Positions 8,949-16,260 of a stretch of DNA of 64,000 nucleotides are shown here, piece after piece. This stretch comes from Rheinheimera hassiensis (GTDB lineage: Bacteria > Pseudomonadota > Gammaproteobacteria > Enterobacterales > Alteromonadaceae): positions 122,386 to 186,385 of the forward strand of contig NZ_JAKUJZ010000008.1 in assembly GCF_022436675.1 (NCBI RefSeq), given 5' to 3'. Positions within the stretch are counted from its first letter, which is position 1. The number at the start of each line of letters is the position of its first letter. The notes under the pieces are model-generated. The model saw only the letters and a program-made list of their open reading frames with translations. It was not told the DNA's origin and ran no database searches. The position numbers and the translations under genes are program-made.

Positions 8949-10738
8949 TTAATGTCAGCTTTAACGTTAGCATCATCAGCGCGGCTACCGATATTTTGCA
9001 TTAATTGCAAACGCATTAATTGGTAAAAAGCTCCCTCCTGTTGCGTAGATAAATGTTGCGGCTTACCCTCTTGCACCAAACTTCCCTGCTCCAGCACCAG
9101 TATCCGGTCTGCCCTGGTAATTGTAGAAAAACGATGAGCAATAATAAGTGTCGTTCGATTTTGCATCAGATAATCCAGCGCTCGCTGCACTAAATGCTCG
9201 CTAGCGGCATCGAGTGCGCTGGTTGCTTCATCAAGAATAAGAATTTTAGGATCTCTGAGTATTGCTCTGGCTATAGCAATGCGTTGCTTCTGTCCACCAG
9301 ATAATTGCATCCCATGCTCACCAACTTGTGTTTGATAACCTGAAGGAAAGCTGCAGATAAACTCATCGGCGCAAGCTAGTTTCGCCGCGCGCTGCACCTC
9401 ATCCTCGCGGACTTCCCGCTCAGAAACTGCAAATGCGATGTTCTCATATATGCTACCACTAAATAATGAAGGTTCTTGCTCTACTACTGCAATTTGCTGA
9501 CGTACGGCTAATGACTCCAAGTCAGTTACTTGCTCACTACCTAACAAAATCTGCCCCTGGTTTGGTTGGTAGAACCCCAGAAGTAGCGCTACCACCGTAG
9601 ACTTTCCAGCTCCGGATGGCCCGACTAATGCAATTTTTTCTCCGGGCTGAACATTAAAACTTAGCTGCTTCAGCGCATAGTGCAGAGGTCTTTCAGGGTA
9701 ACTAAAACTAACATTTCTGAACTGTATGGCGCCATCCAGCACAACTTCCTGCCCGGTACTCTGCGAAATAATGGCCTCCTCAAGTAAGCCAAAAATTTCG
9801 CTGGTCGCCCCCACGGTCCTCATCCATTCGCCCCAAAAGTCACTTAAAGTTGAGGCGGACATACTCAACATGCCGGCGTACAAAACAAAGCTGGTTAAAT
9901 CGCCGGTAGATATTTTTCCGGAACTGATTTGGCCGGCCCCCAGCCATAAAGTAAGTAGTAATGCGCCAAATGTCAGCAACAGCGAACCCGACTGAAATTT
10001 TGCAAAAAGGGCGGTGTTCGACAGCGAGATTCGTAAAGATTGCTGATTCACACCGACGTAGCGCTGACTGGCATAAGGCTGCTGATTAAACGCTTTCACC
10101 AATCGGATATGGCTCAGATATTCCTGCGCTGTTTTACCGCAAGCGGCTAAAGCATTCTGTTTCTGGATAGAGCGCACCCGAAATTGCCTACCAATCCAAC
10201 GTGCCATAAACAAACTAACCGGTATTAACATGATGAGTGTTGCGGCAAGGGAAAAGGAGATACTCAGCATCATGACTAAAGCGCCCATAAACAACAAACC
10301 AGCACGTAAAAAGAGCGCTAACCCCATTGTTAGGGTGTCATGTAATGTCTCAACGTCTGAACTTAACCTACTGTTTAATTCCCCGACATGATGTTTATCA
10401 AAAAAAGCCACAGGTTTATTTAAGATGCTTCGGTACAACTGCTCGCGAACATGATGCACCACCAAATACCCAGTGGACTCAAACACGTAGTAGCGGCCTG
10501 CCATTGCTATTGCCTGAAAAACAACCACAACAAGCATCAGAGCCGCGAGATCATTCAGCACTGCAATATCAGGTGTACTTAGATGGTCAATAAAGTAGGC
10601 CAGACCTTTAGGCAAGGCCAGCTGAAAAACAACAGTTAACAGCATCAACGCAAGACCGCACGCAAGCCGCCAGCGAAACAACCACAGCAGTCTGAACATC
10701 TGGCGTTGTACTTTGTTTTCTTTTGCTGATGTCGTCAC
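8936..10738 (-). CDS. ABC exporter, fused permease-ATPase, of the peptide cluster
   Basis: This 600-aa half-transporter has a six-helix permease domain (residues ~20-320) and a nucleotide-binding domain with Walker A GPSGAGKST (~370), signature LSGGQKQR (~479), Walker B ILILDEATSALD and the H-loop IIAHRFSTI. It resembles MsbA/lipid and peptide exporters. It lacks the N-terminal C39 peptidase domain of bacteriocin exporters, so any leader cleavage must be done by another protein; the adjacent Clp-fold protease is a candidate. The start is GTG, and it overlaps the preceding thioredoxin-like gene by 4 nt (GTGA), so the two are translationally coupled. The likely job is export of the modified peptide, inferred from context. 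It is the last gene of the operon. Confidence 0.93.
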   Translation of the reverse strand: MTTSAKENKVQRQMFRLLWLFRWRLACGLALMLLTVVFQLALPKGLAYFIDHLSTPDIAVLNDLAALMLVVVVFQAIAMAGRYYVFESTGYLVVHHVREQLYRSILNKPVAFFDKHHVGELNSRLSSDVETLHDTLTMGLALFLRAGLLFMGALVMMLSISFSLAATLIMLIPVSLFMARWIGRQFRVRSIQKQNALAACGKTAQEYLSHIRLVKAFNQQPYASQRYVGVNQQSLRISLSNTALFAKFQSGSLLLTFGALLLTLWLGAGQISSGKISTGDLTSFVLYAGMLSMSASTLSDFWGEWMRTVGATSEIFGLLEEAIISQSTGQEVVLDGAIQFRNVSFSYPERPLHYALKQLSFNVQPGEKIALVGPSGAGKSTVVALLLGFYQPNQGQILLGSEQVTDLESLAVRQQIAVVEQEPSLFSGSIYENIAFAVSEREVREDEVQRAAKLACADEFICSFPSGYQTQVGEHGMQLSGGQKQRIAIARAILRDPKILILDEATSALDAASEHLVQRALDYLMQNRTTLIIAHRFSTITRADRILVLEQGSLVQEGKPQHLSTQQEGAFYQLMRLQLMQNIGSRADDANVKADIKLRL

Positions 10739-11304
10739 GCAACACTCTGCTGAACGTTAGCAAACATCTGTAGCTGATCACAAAAAAGTGTCCAGTTTTC
10801 ATCTCCAATCAACCCTGAAGCTTCAACTTGTCCCTGATGGTCAATAAAAAGATAGGCTGGTGACATTTGCTGAGGATTCAGTTGCAAATAATCAGGCTGG
10901 CTAACTTTTATACTATGCTCTACCAGCTTGTCATCTGCCAAAAACCGGCGAAAATGCCTGACTGATTCATTAGTGACCAGTTTAATCTCCACTCCATTAC
11001 CATCGATCAATGACAGCAACGGAGGTATTTCAGCCAGCTTCGCTTTGCATTTTGGACAACGGCTTGCAAACATTAATACTGCGGTAGCGGAACCTTGCCG
11101 CCAAACCAACTCTAGTTTCGCATTTAGCACGTTTTTTCCGGATAACTGTGGCAATATTGTACCTTCAGCCAGAGCATCCGGCAGGTGAACAAAGCCCGGC
11201 AATTGCTTAACCTTTTTATACAGTGTAAATGTCAGCTTTAAATTCAGCGCCAACAACAAAGCCAGTATGCAAACCAATCCGCTAAGCATCTGAATATCAG
11301 TCAT
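10735..11304 (-). CDS. MauD-like thioredoxin-fold protein of the peptide cluster
   Basis: This ~189-aa protein has one N-terminal membrane helix (SGLVCILALLLALNLKLTF) and then a thioredoxin/redoxin fold outside the membrane. The dithiol motif is CPKC at about residue 80, within LMFASRCPKCKAKLAEIPP, with the cis-Pro region near SPAYLFIDHQG. In methylamine dehydrogenase operons, MauD with MauE is needed to form disulfides in the small subunit. ATG 11304 is preferred over GTG 11310 because GGAG lies 5 nt before it. It overlaps the MauE-like gene by 8 nt and the ABC gene by 4 nt. Its likely role is thiol-disulfide handling of the two-cysteine peptide encoded at 13743-13919; this is inference. Confidence 0.85.
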   Translation of the reverse strand: MTDIQMLSGLVCILALLLALNLKLTFTLYKKVKQLPGFVHLPDALAEGTILPQLSGKNVLNAKLELVWRQGSATAVLMFASRCPKCKAKLAEIPPLLSLIDGNGVEIKLVTNESVRHFRRFLADDKLVEHSIKVSQPDYLQLNPQQMSPAYLFIDHQGQVEASGLIGDENWTLFCDQLQMFANVQQSVA

Positions 11305-11815
11305 ACTCACTCCTTACTGATAGAAGCTCGATTGTTTCATGCAAGTGAATTAAAACCAGCGTCAGAGCCAAAGCAACAGCAAGCAACGGCATAAACATCA
11401 CCGGTTGAAACTGAACCTCCGGTGCAATCAAGTACAGACTTATTCCACACATAATTAACAGGTTACGTGCAAGATCCGCGACAGAGAATGTTCTGTGCTG
11501 CTCACCAAAACAATTACACCTAAGCGGCCCTTTCAGCCAATAAATTGCCGCCAAAACCATACTGAAAACAACCATCAGGAGCAGCGCCAGCAACATTGCA
11601 AATTTGGCCGAACCCGATAACGTCAATAGCCAGAGCGCGAGGCTAAGCTCTATCACTGCAATCACCAGCGCACAGAGAGTACTGAGTGAATTGGGTATAT
11701 TAAAAGACTCAGACAAATTACGGCGAAAGCTCTTAAACTTGAGGATCTTGGATATGGCAGCCAGTAAAAACAGCAAAGCGGTGCTATAGCGGCAAATACT
11801 CAAAAGCAATTCCAT
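11297..11815 (-). CDS. MauE/DoxX-like redox membrane protein of the peptide cluster
   Basis: This ~172-aa inner-membrane protein has four to five hydrophobic helices. The MauE-family features are visible: the N-terminal helix with LLFLLAAISKILKFKSFRR, and the pair CNCFG (~residue 100) after a charged loop. MauE proteins are thought to pass electrons to or from a periplasmic thioredoxin-like partner, here the next gene. ATG 11815 is chosen over an upstream in-frame codon because AGGAG sits 8 nt before it. The gene follows the protease gene with a 5-nt gap and overlaps the MauD-like gene by 8 nt. MauE homologues outside methylamine operons are common, so the name does not imply methylamine use. 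Confidence 0.83.
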   Translation of the reverse strand: MELLLSICRYSTALLFLLAAISKILKFKSFRRNLSESFNIPNSLSTLCALVIAVIELSLALWLLTLSGSAKFAMLLALLLMVVFSMVLAAIYWLKGPLRCNCFGEQHRTFSVADLARNLLIMCGISLYLIAPEVQFQPVMFMPLLAVALALTLVLIHLHETIELLSVRSEYD

Positions 11816-11820
11816 CTTTA

Positions 11821-12693
11821 TTACTCCTGTATCCAAACAGGCCTGATGTTCTCTGGCTGTTGGGTTCTCAGATATGACTTACTGCTACTGAGCAAGACAG
11901 CTTCAAGCCGGGCGTCATTATTAAAACCTGTCTTTTCGCCTATAGCCTCCTGTAATGACAAGGAAATGCTCCACAGCAAAGGCTCAATTTCTGCTTCACG
12001 TTTAACTTTAAATCCAAGATTCTGCAACTCGGTTCCCGATAATGCAAAGTGATGCGAGTGATATCCAGTTAGCAAGTTTCGGATCATAGCCGCACGCTTT
12101 TCACTGGAATGCTCAGGCAACTGCCATTGTAACAACTGCTCCCCAATAACCTGAACTTCAGTGCTGACTCTATAAAAAGCGGTTAGTGTTGGCGGAAACA
12201 GCTGTTCACACAGAGTCGTCAACAATGCAGCCTGGCTTTGTTCAGAATTCATGCCAAACCAATCTGCAGCCATCTCTTTGAATTTACATATATCTAAACT
12301 TGACACTGCTGTTTCAGCCTCCCCCATACCTGAGCCATGCAGGTGAGGATCCACAGGCGAAAACATTGCCAATTCACCAGCAACAATTTGGTCTGCAGCC
12401 AGTGCTAACAATGTAGCGGCTGACTGACAAAAATACGGTACCAGCACATGTAATTCGTCACAATAGCTTCGTAACAGCATTGCGATACGCCTTACAGCGT
12501 TTATTTCGCCGCCTCTGGATTGCAATACCAAGTCAAGTCGTTTAACTCGCCCTAAGCGCTGCAACTCATTATATAATTGCGGTAGCAGATCCAAATCCAA
12601 ATGAGTAGCCGCCAGCACCAATACCCGGCTATTCCGTCGTTGCTCTATTTGAGATATTGCAGAACGAACACCATCTGCATTTAGTTTTGACAT
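11821..12693 (-). CDS. SDH/SppA-type Clp-fold serine protease of the peptide cluster
   Basis: This 290-aa protein matches the serine dehydrogenase proteinase (SDH_protease) family of the ClpP/crotonase fold. Key segments are the oxyanion-loop motif LQSRGG (~residue 58), the nucleophile-type segment FCQSAATLLALAAD (Ser ~89) and the family SPVDPHLHG. Most SDH proteins carry an N-terminal membrane helix, but this one starts directly with a soluble domain. It overlaps the ATP-grasp gene by 13 nt and is followed by the MauE-like gene after 5 nt. With no C39 domain in the exporter, it is the best local candidate for leader removal; this is inference. Its C-terminal ~100 residues are not recognised. 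Confidence 0.82.
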   Translation of the reverse strand: MSKLNADGVRSAISQIEQRRNSRVLVLAATHLDLDLLPQLYNELQRLGRVKRLDLVLQSRGGEINAVRRIAMLLRSYCDELHVLVPYFCQSAATLLALAADQIVAGELAMFSPVDPHLHGSGMGEAETAVSSLDICKFKEMAADWFGMNSEQSQAALLTTLCEQLFPPTLTAFYRVSTEVQVIGEQLLQWQLPEHSSEKRAAMIRNLLTGYHSHHFALSGTELQNLGFKVKREAEIEPLLWSISLSLQEAIGEKTGFNNDARLEAVLLSSSKSYLRTQQPENIRPVWIQE

Positions 12694-13685
12694 AAAGCCT
12701 TCTCTATTAATAAATCAGCCATCGCTTGGCAGAGCTTTAGCTCTGGCACCAATTGCTCAATGTATAAAAATTGACCATTCGGATTGTTTTCCAGGAAAAT
12801 CAGTTTCTGGTCAGTGGTCACAATAAAATCCAGTGCGCTGTAAGAAAGGCCATAACTTTGTACAAAACCTAAAATGCGCTGTGCCCAGTCAACAGGCAAC
12901 TGATATTTGCTGTAACTTATCGCTGCACTCATATCTCTGCAATCAACCTCGGTGCGCTTATCTTGCTGAGAATCGATCTGCGCAGCAAACAACTGTTCAC
13001 CTATAACGGTAACCCTTAACTCATAGTCTTTTTTTACATAGTGCTGGAAGTGGCAAGGAAGGTTTGACACTGCGGATAAATCAGATAAATCTTGTTCAGT
13101 TAATAAGGTAGTAGCCAAGCCAGTACTGAGTTGTTTATCCGGCTCAACTTTATCCGCACCTAACCAAGATGATGATAAAGCTTTGAAAATAATGCCATCG
13201 GGGCTACTAGCAGCAAGCTGGGCAACCTTAGCAGGCAAATTAGTAATCAGCGACGCAGGAATAGAAAAACCAAAAGAAATCGCTCTTTGTAACTGCTCAA
13301 CTTTCCACATTGCACCTCTTAACTGCAATGGATGGCTGATCCAGAAACAATGAAGACTATATAGCCCGCCCAATAACGCATGCTCAGTCTCCTCAACAGC
13401 AAACGCACGTTCCTGCTCAGCTAAATTAGCATCAATAAAGCTAAATTCAGCAGGTTTGCGCAACCACACAACGGCAATATCTTTCAGCCTTATAGCTAAA
13501 CCAGAAGGTAAATGTGTGAGTTCACCCTCAATACCTGTTGATGTATAACCATACCAAAACTGATAATCGCGGGGAAAACAGTCCGAGTTGAGTCTGAATA
13601 CCTGAATATTGTCATGAGCTATCAGGGGTAAGACTAAATCAACGTGTATATCTTCAGAATGGGAGACGACTAATACTACAGGCAT
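12681..13685 (-). CDS. MvdC/MvdD-like ATP-grasp peptide ligase
   Basis: This 334-aa enzyme has the RimK/MvdD-type ATP-grasp fold. An N-terminal domain (residues ~1-115, starting PVVLVVSHSEDIHVDLVLP) precedes the ATP-binding domain, with a lysine in IIFKALSSSWLG (~168), the acidic core FQHYVKKDYELRVTVIG and the metal/ATP motif IFLENNPNGQFLYIEQ (~297-306). The ENNPNGQ motif and the overall layout are typical of graspetide (microviridin/marinostatin) ligases, which join Asp/Glu side chains to Ser/Thr/Lys as esters or amides. A 58-aa candidate substrate is encoded immediately upstream, and a hairpin separates the two genes. ATG 13685 has GAGGG about 12 nt upstream. The exact bond type is not predictable from sequence. 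Confidence 0.88.
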   Translation of the reverse strand: MPVVLVVSHSEDIHVDLVLPLIAHDNIQVFRLNSDCFPRDYQFWYGYTSTGIEGELTHLPSGLAIRLKDIAVVWLRKPAEFSFIDANLAEQERAFAVEETEHALLGGLYSLHCFWISHPLQLRGAMWKVEQLQRAISFGFSIPASLITNLPAKVAQLAASSPDGIIFKALSSSWLGADKVEPDKQLSTGLATTLLTEQDLSDLSAVSNLPCHFQHYVKKDYELRVTVIGEQLFAAQIDSQQDKRTEVDCRDMSAAISYSKYQLPVDWAQRILGFVQSYGLSYSALDFIVTTDQKLIFLENNPNGQFLYIEQLVPELKLCQAMADLLIEKALCQN

Positions 13686-13710
13686 CGCAAAAAAGCCCTC
13701 AATAGGAAAA

Positions 13711-13731
13711 GCCCTTCAACAAACGAAGGGC
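13711..13731 (-). terminator. Attenuator-like hairpin between precursor and ligase genes
   Basis: A perfect 7-bp stem GCCCTTC / GAAGGGC has a 7-nt loop and is followed on the minus strand by TTTTCC and, further on, another T6 run. It sits in the 57-bp gap between the precursor gene and the ATP-grasp gene, where partial terminators in RiPP operons raise precursor mRNA over enzyme mRNA. No other gap in this operon exceeds 5 bp. Confidence 0.6.
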
Positions 13732-13742
13732 ATAATGAAAGC

Positions 13743-13919
13743 TTAGCACCACATACCTGTGTCTCTGCTTAGACGCCCATCGGCACGATAGTCTGGGGCA
13801 GAGCAACCCGCTGTCGCTACACCATCACGAGCCTGCCATTTGGCAGCGTCATTCTTTGTATTTTTTGCCTTCTCAGCTAATTTAAACGCAAACAGCTTAG
13901 GTTGATTTTGTTTCTGCAT
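13743..13919 (-). CDS. Candidate RiPP precursor peptide, 58 aa
   Basis: Translation on the minus strand from ATG 13919 gives 58 residues ending at TAA 13743. GAGGG lies ~9 nt before the ATG. Residues 1-30 are Lys/Gln/Ala-rich and leader-like, with the hydrophobic patch PKLFAFKLAEKA (7-18); its FA..L core recalls the PFFARFL leader motif of microviridins. Residues 31-58 are quite different: Asp at 32, 43, 47 and 53, Thr at 36 and 54, Ser at 40 and 51, Arg at 31, 45, 49 and 52, and Cys at 39 and as the last residue 58. This mix of acid and hydroxyl side chains fits an ATP-grasp substrate, and the two Cys fit the MauD/MauE pair. It is not a known microviridin core. No homologue is claimed. Confidence 0.72.
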   Translation of the reverse strand: MQKQNQPKLFAFKLAEKAKNTKNDAAKWQARDGVATAGCSAPDYRADGRLSRDTGMWC

Positions 13920-13942
13920 TTTTAGTCCCTCTATTTTTTTAA

Positions 13943-13971
13943 AGTATAATTTTCATATATCACCAAAGTGA
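13943..13971 (-). promoter_or_regulatory. Candidate promoter with overlapping palindrome
   Basis: On the minus strand a TATACT -10 element (13948-13943) lies ~24 nt before the precursor ATG. The 17-bp spaced -35 position reads TCACTT, which is weak and lies inside the palindrome TCACCAAAGTGA (13960-13971). A second TCACCAAA occurs at 14082-14089. A regulator binding the palindrome could cover the -35. This is inference from pattern only. Confidence 0.35.
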
Positions 13972-14490
13972 CCACGTATATTAACCACACAAAAGCAATA
14001 CGAACAAGATGAAAAAATTATAAAAAATAAATGTATTAAAATTAAAAACAAATATCTAAAAGTATAAAATTTATATTTACGTCACCAAATGGTAAAAAAG
14101 TAACTTGTATCAAATTATCAGACACGGTATCCACGACTATTTGTGAAACTCAACGACTCGCCGATATCGGCAACTAGGTACGGGTAAACTTTTCCGGAAG
14201 GCTATTGTTACTTCCACCAGACGCCGGCGAATATTGCTGAATTTTGAATCCTCAGGGTAAGGCAAGATTCAGACCGGCCCCGCAGCTCCGTACTGAACTC
14301 ATAGAGTGGTGGGCATGCTAACATCCAGGGGCAAGACCGTTGCTTGCCCCCTTCCAAGCTTTTTAAACCGGATAAAGCCCTGCTATCAATAAATCCGATG
14401 TGAAATTAAAGTCAGCAATTTTGTTCTATCCTTTCGCAGGCTGGCTTTTTATACTCGATTTACCCCTTACAGCAAACGAATGACATCATC
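13972..14490. other. Gene-free region: AT-rich stretch then structured GC-rich stretch
   Basis: No convincing coding frame is seen. Bases 13930-14110 are strikingly AT-rich and form the upstream region of the peptide operon. Bases ~14130-14350 are GC-richer and full of inverted repeats: GGAAG/CTTCC (~14200), TGAATC/GATTCA (~14245-14272) and a perfect 8-bp stem GGGGCAAG/CTTGCCCC with a 7-nt loop at 14328-14350. The abrupt base change suggests a remnant of a mobile element end or a structured RNA. I recognise neither a known riboswitch nor an IS end. 14360-14490 should hold the promoter of the AraC gene. Confidence 0.5.
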
Positions 14491-15321
14491 ATGCAAGAGC
14501 AGTTTCAATACCTTCCCAGCCCACATATCGATGGTTTGAGCGCTTTCTCTGCCCGGATGAAAGAGTTTAGCTACGACAAACATGCGCATGAAGAATACAG
14601 TATTGGTGTAACGCGCAAAGGCCGTCAGGATTTTTTCAGCGACGGGGCTTTTCATAGAAGTAACGCGGGTAATGTCATTTTCTTTAATCCGGAGCAGGTA
14701 CACGATGGCTGTGCCGGCGCACATTCCGAACTGGAATACGAGATGGTCTACATTCCCGAAACAACGCTGCTAAATATGATGCAATCGCTCGGGCAAATTT
14801 CAAAAAACCAGACACGGCTTACACATTCGTTGTTTCACGACGAGCAATTGCGTAATCAGGTGCTGCAGCTAAGCCAGGTGATGCGTGATCCAACACTGTC
14901 GGCGTTGGAAGAAGAAGCGGCACTACTCAGTATTGCACAGTCGGTTATCCGCCTCGGCGGAGGCACATTTAACTGTGGCCAATATCATGGCCGTAAAGAT
15001 ACGCTGCTGCTGCGTGCTAAAGAGTACATTCTCAGTAATCTGCAGCAAAAACTGACTGTGGATGAGATATGTAAAACGGCCAATATGTCCAAATATCACT
15101 TCATCCGTCTGTTTAATCAGCAGTTCGGTATGACTCCACATCAGTACGTGCTGAATTGTCGTATCAACCGCGCTAAGCAGGCGCTTGAAGTGGGAGACAA
15201 AGCTTGCACTGTTGCCGTCAATTTAGGCTTCGCAGATGTCAGCCATTTAAATCGCAAATTCAAACGAGTTTTTGGCATTACGCCGCACCAATATCAGCGA
15301 CAACTGATTTTCAATATCTAA
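14491..15321 (+). CDS. AraC family transcriptional regulator
   Basis: This 276-aa protein has an N-terminal cupin-type sensing domain (residues ~10-170, with HAHEEYSIGVTRKGRQDF and NPEQVHDG) and two C-terminal AraC helix-turn-helix motifs (~180-275, with MSKYHFIRLFNQQFGMTPHQYV and the recognition-helix region FADVSHLNRKFKRVFG). Proteins of this layout sit beside LysE exporters and respond to an exported metabolite. A LysE gene follows 19 bp downstream on the same strand, so the pair is probably cotranscribed and self-regulated. It is close to the peptide cluster, but there is no direct evidence that it controls it. Confidence 0.92.
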   Translation: MQEQFQYLPSPHIDGLSAFSARMKEFSYDKHAHEEYSIGVTRKGRQDFFSDGAFHRSNAGNVIFFNPEQVHDGCAGAHSELEYEMVYIPETTLLNMMQSLGQISKNQTRLTHSLFHDEQLRNQVLQLSQVMRDPTLSALEEEAALLSIAQSVIRLGGGTFNCGQYHGRKDTLLLRAKEYILSNLQQKLTVDEICKTANMSKYHFIRLFNQQFGMTPHQYVLNCRINRAKQALEVGDKACTVAVNLGFADVSHLNRKFKRVFGITPHQYQRQLIFNI

Positions 15322-15339
15322 CTACTCTACGAGCAATCC

Positions 15340-15933
15340 ATGACAGACATAATTCTTTATGCCTTTGGCGTGATGTACACGCCTGGGCCGGTGAATGCTA
15401 TTGGCCTTAATAATGGTATTCAGAAACAAAGTAGTCTCTTCGGCTTCTTCGCTGGCGTCGCAGTTGCCATGTTTGTGCTGTTTTTCTCAGTGGCACTTAT
15501 CGGCGAGCAGGTGATGAATGATTCATTGCTCAAAGGCGCCTCGGCAATCGGCAGTCTTTATATTCTCTGGTTGGCATACAAAATTTTCCGCTCACAAGCC
15601 GGTGAGCAACCCGCAGTTCAGGCTCGCAGACTGACGTTTCGCGATGGCTTGCTAATACAACTGCTTAATCCGAAAGGGATCACCGTAGCACTGCCGGTGG
15701 CTACGGTACAATTTCCGGCAGCCGGTATATCTGGCATAACGTTGCTGCTCTGGTGTCTGGGGCTGGCGGTATTCGCCTTTGGCGCACCATGGTCTTACTT
15801 TGTATTTGGCCGCCTGCTTGGCAACCATATCAATCAGGCGCGCTATCTGAATGCCATTAACAAAGTAATGGCGCTGTTCTTAGTTTTTGTTGCAGTGGGC
15901 ATGGGCATGGGCATGGCTTCATTTTTACACTGA
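15340..15933 (+). CDS. LysE/RhtB family exporter
   Basis: This 197-aa membrane protein has about six helices and the LysE signature YTPGPVNAIGLNNGIQ (residues ~13-28). It is probably an amino-acid or amine exporter under control of the AraC gene immediately upstream. The C-terminus runs into a Gly/Met tail (VAVGMGMGMASFLH), and its stop codon lies at the edge of a broken EF-hand coding fragment, so the 3' end may have been set by a rearrangement. Family membership is clear; the substrate is unknown. Confidence 0.9.
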   Translation: MTDIILYAFGVMYTPGPVNAIGLNNGIQKQSSLFGFFAGVAVAMFVLFFSVALIGEQVMNDSLLKGASAIGSLYILWLAYKIFRSQAGEQPAVQARRLTFRDGLLIQLLNPKGITVALPVATVQFPAAGISGITLLLWCLGLAVFAFGAPWSYFVFGRLLGNHINQARYLNAINKVMALFLVFVAVGMGMGMASFLH

Positions 15934-16158
15934 ATTATAATAATGGCTATATCGATTTCGCCGAATTTTTACAGCGATGGCAAGGCTGAAGATTGGAATA
16001 TTTCCTTTATTTAACAAATACTTAACAGGAAAAGAAAAAACCGGGGTAATGGTAATATCTTCCAGGCACTGCTTTACTAACAGCTGCTCAGCTTTATAGA
16101 TTTTAGAGATTGAAGTGTAAGAAGATACAAACATGGACAATGCTATTAAATACTTCAT
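15925..16158 (-). CDS. Doubtful 77-aa ORF with signal-like N-terminus
   Basis: The N-terminal half (MKYLIALSMFVSSYTS...) resembles a short signal peptide, but the C-terminal third is antisense to the EF-hand remnant, so at most the first ~55 residues could be a real gene, truncated by the same rearrangement. There is no recognised family and no clear ribosome-binding site. It is listed for completeness only. The rest of 15990-16260 shows nothing else coding. Confidence 0.22.
   Translation of the reverse strand: MKYLIALSMFVSSYTSISKIYKAEQLLVKQCLEDITITPVFSFPVKYLLNKGNIPIFSLAIAVKIRRNRYSHYYNSV
15933..15989 (+). pseudogene. EF-hand gene remnant (3' end only)
   Basis: Read in the frame starting at 15933, the sequence encodes NYNNGYIDFAEFLQRWQG followed by TGA. 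It aligns without gaps to the second EF-hand of the intact protein at 8617-8862 (TNNNGYIDFAEFLDWWQD). Most codon differences are synonymous third-base changes, so it is a diverged relative rather than a recent copy. The N-terminal hand is missing and the fragment abuts the stop of the LysE gene. Confidence 0.75.
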
Positions 16159-16260
16159 GCTAAATCCTATACTCTGCTACTGCGAACAACAGCAAAAATG
16201 ACTAAAAATTACCGAATATAGTTCACTTAGCTCCCAGAAAAGCAGGTGGTCTACCTTTGC

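Noticed and set aside
10735..11815. Methylamine utilisation locus
   Set aside because: MauD- and MauE-like genes are present, but the dehydrogenase subunits, MauG and other mau genes are absent.
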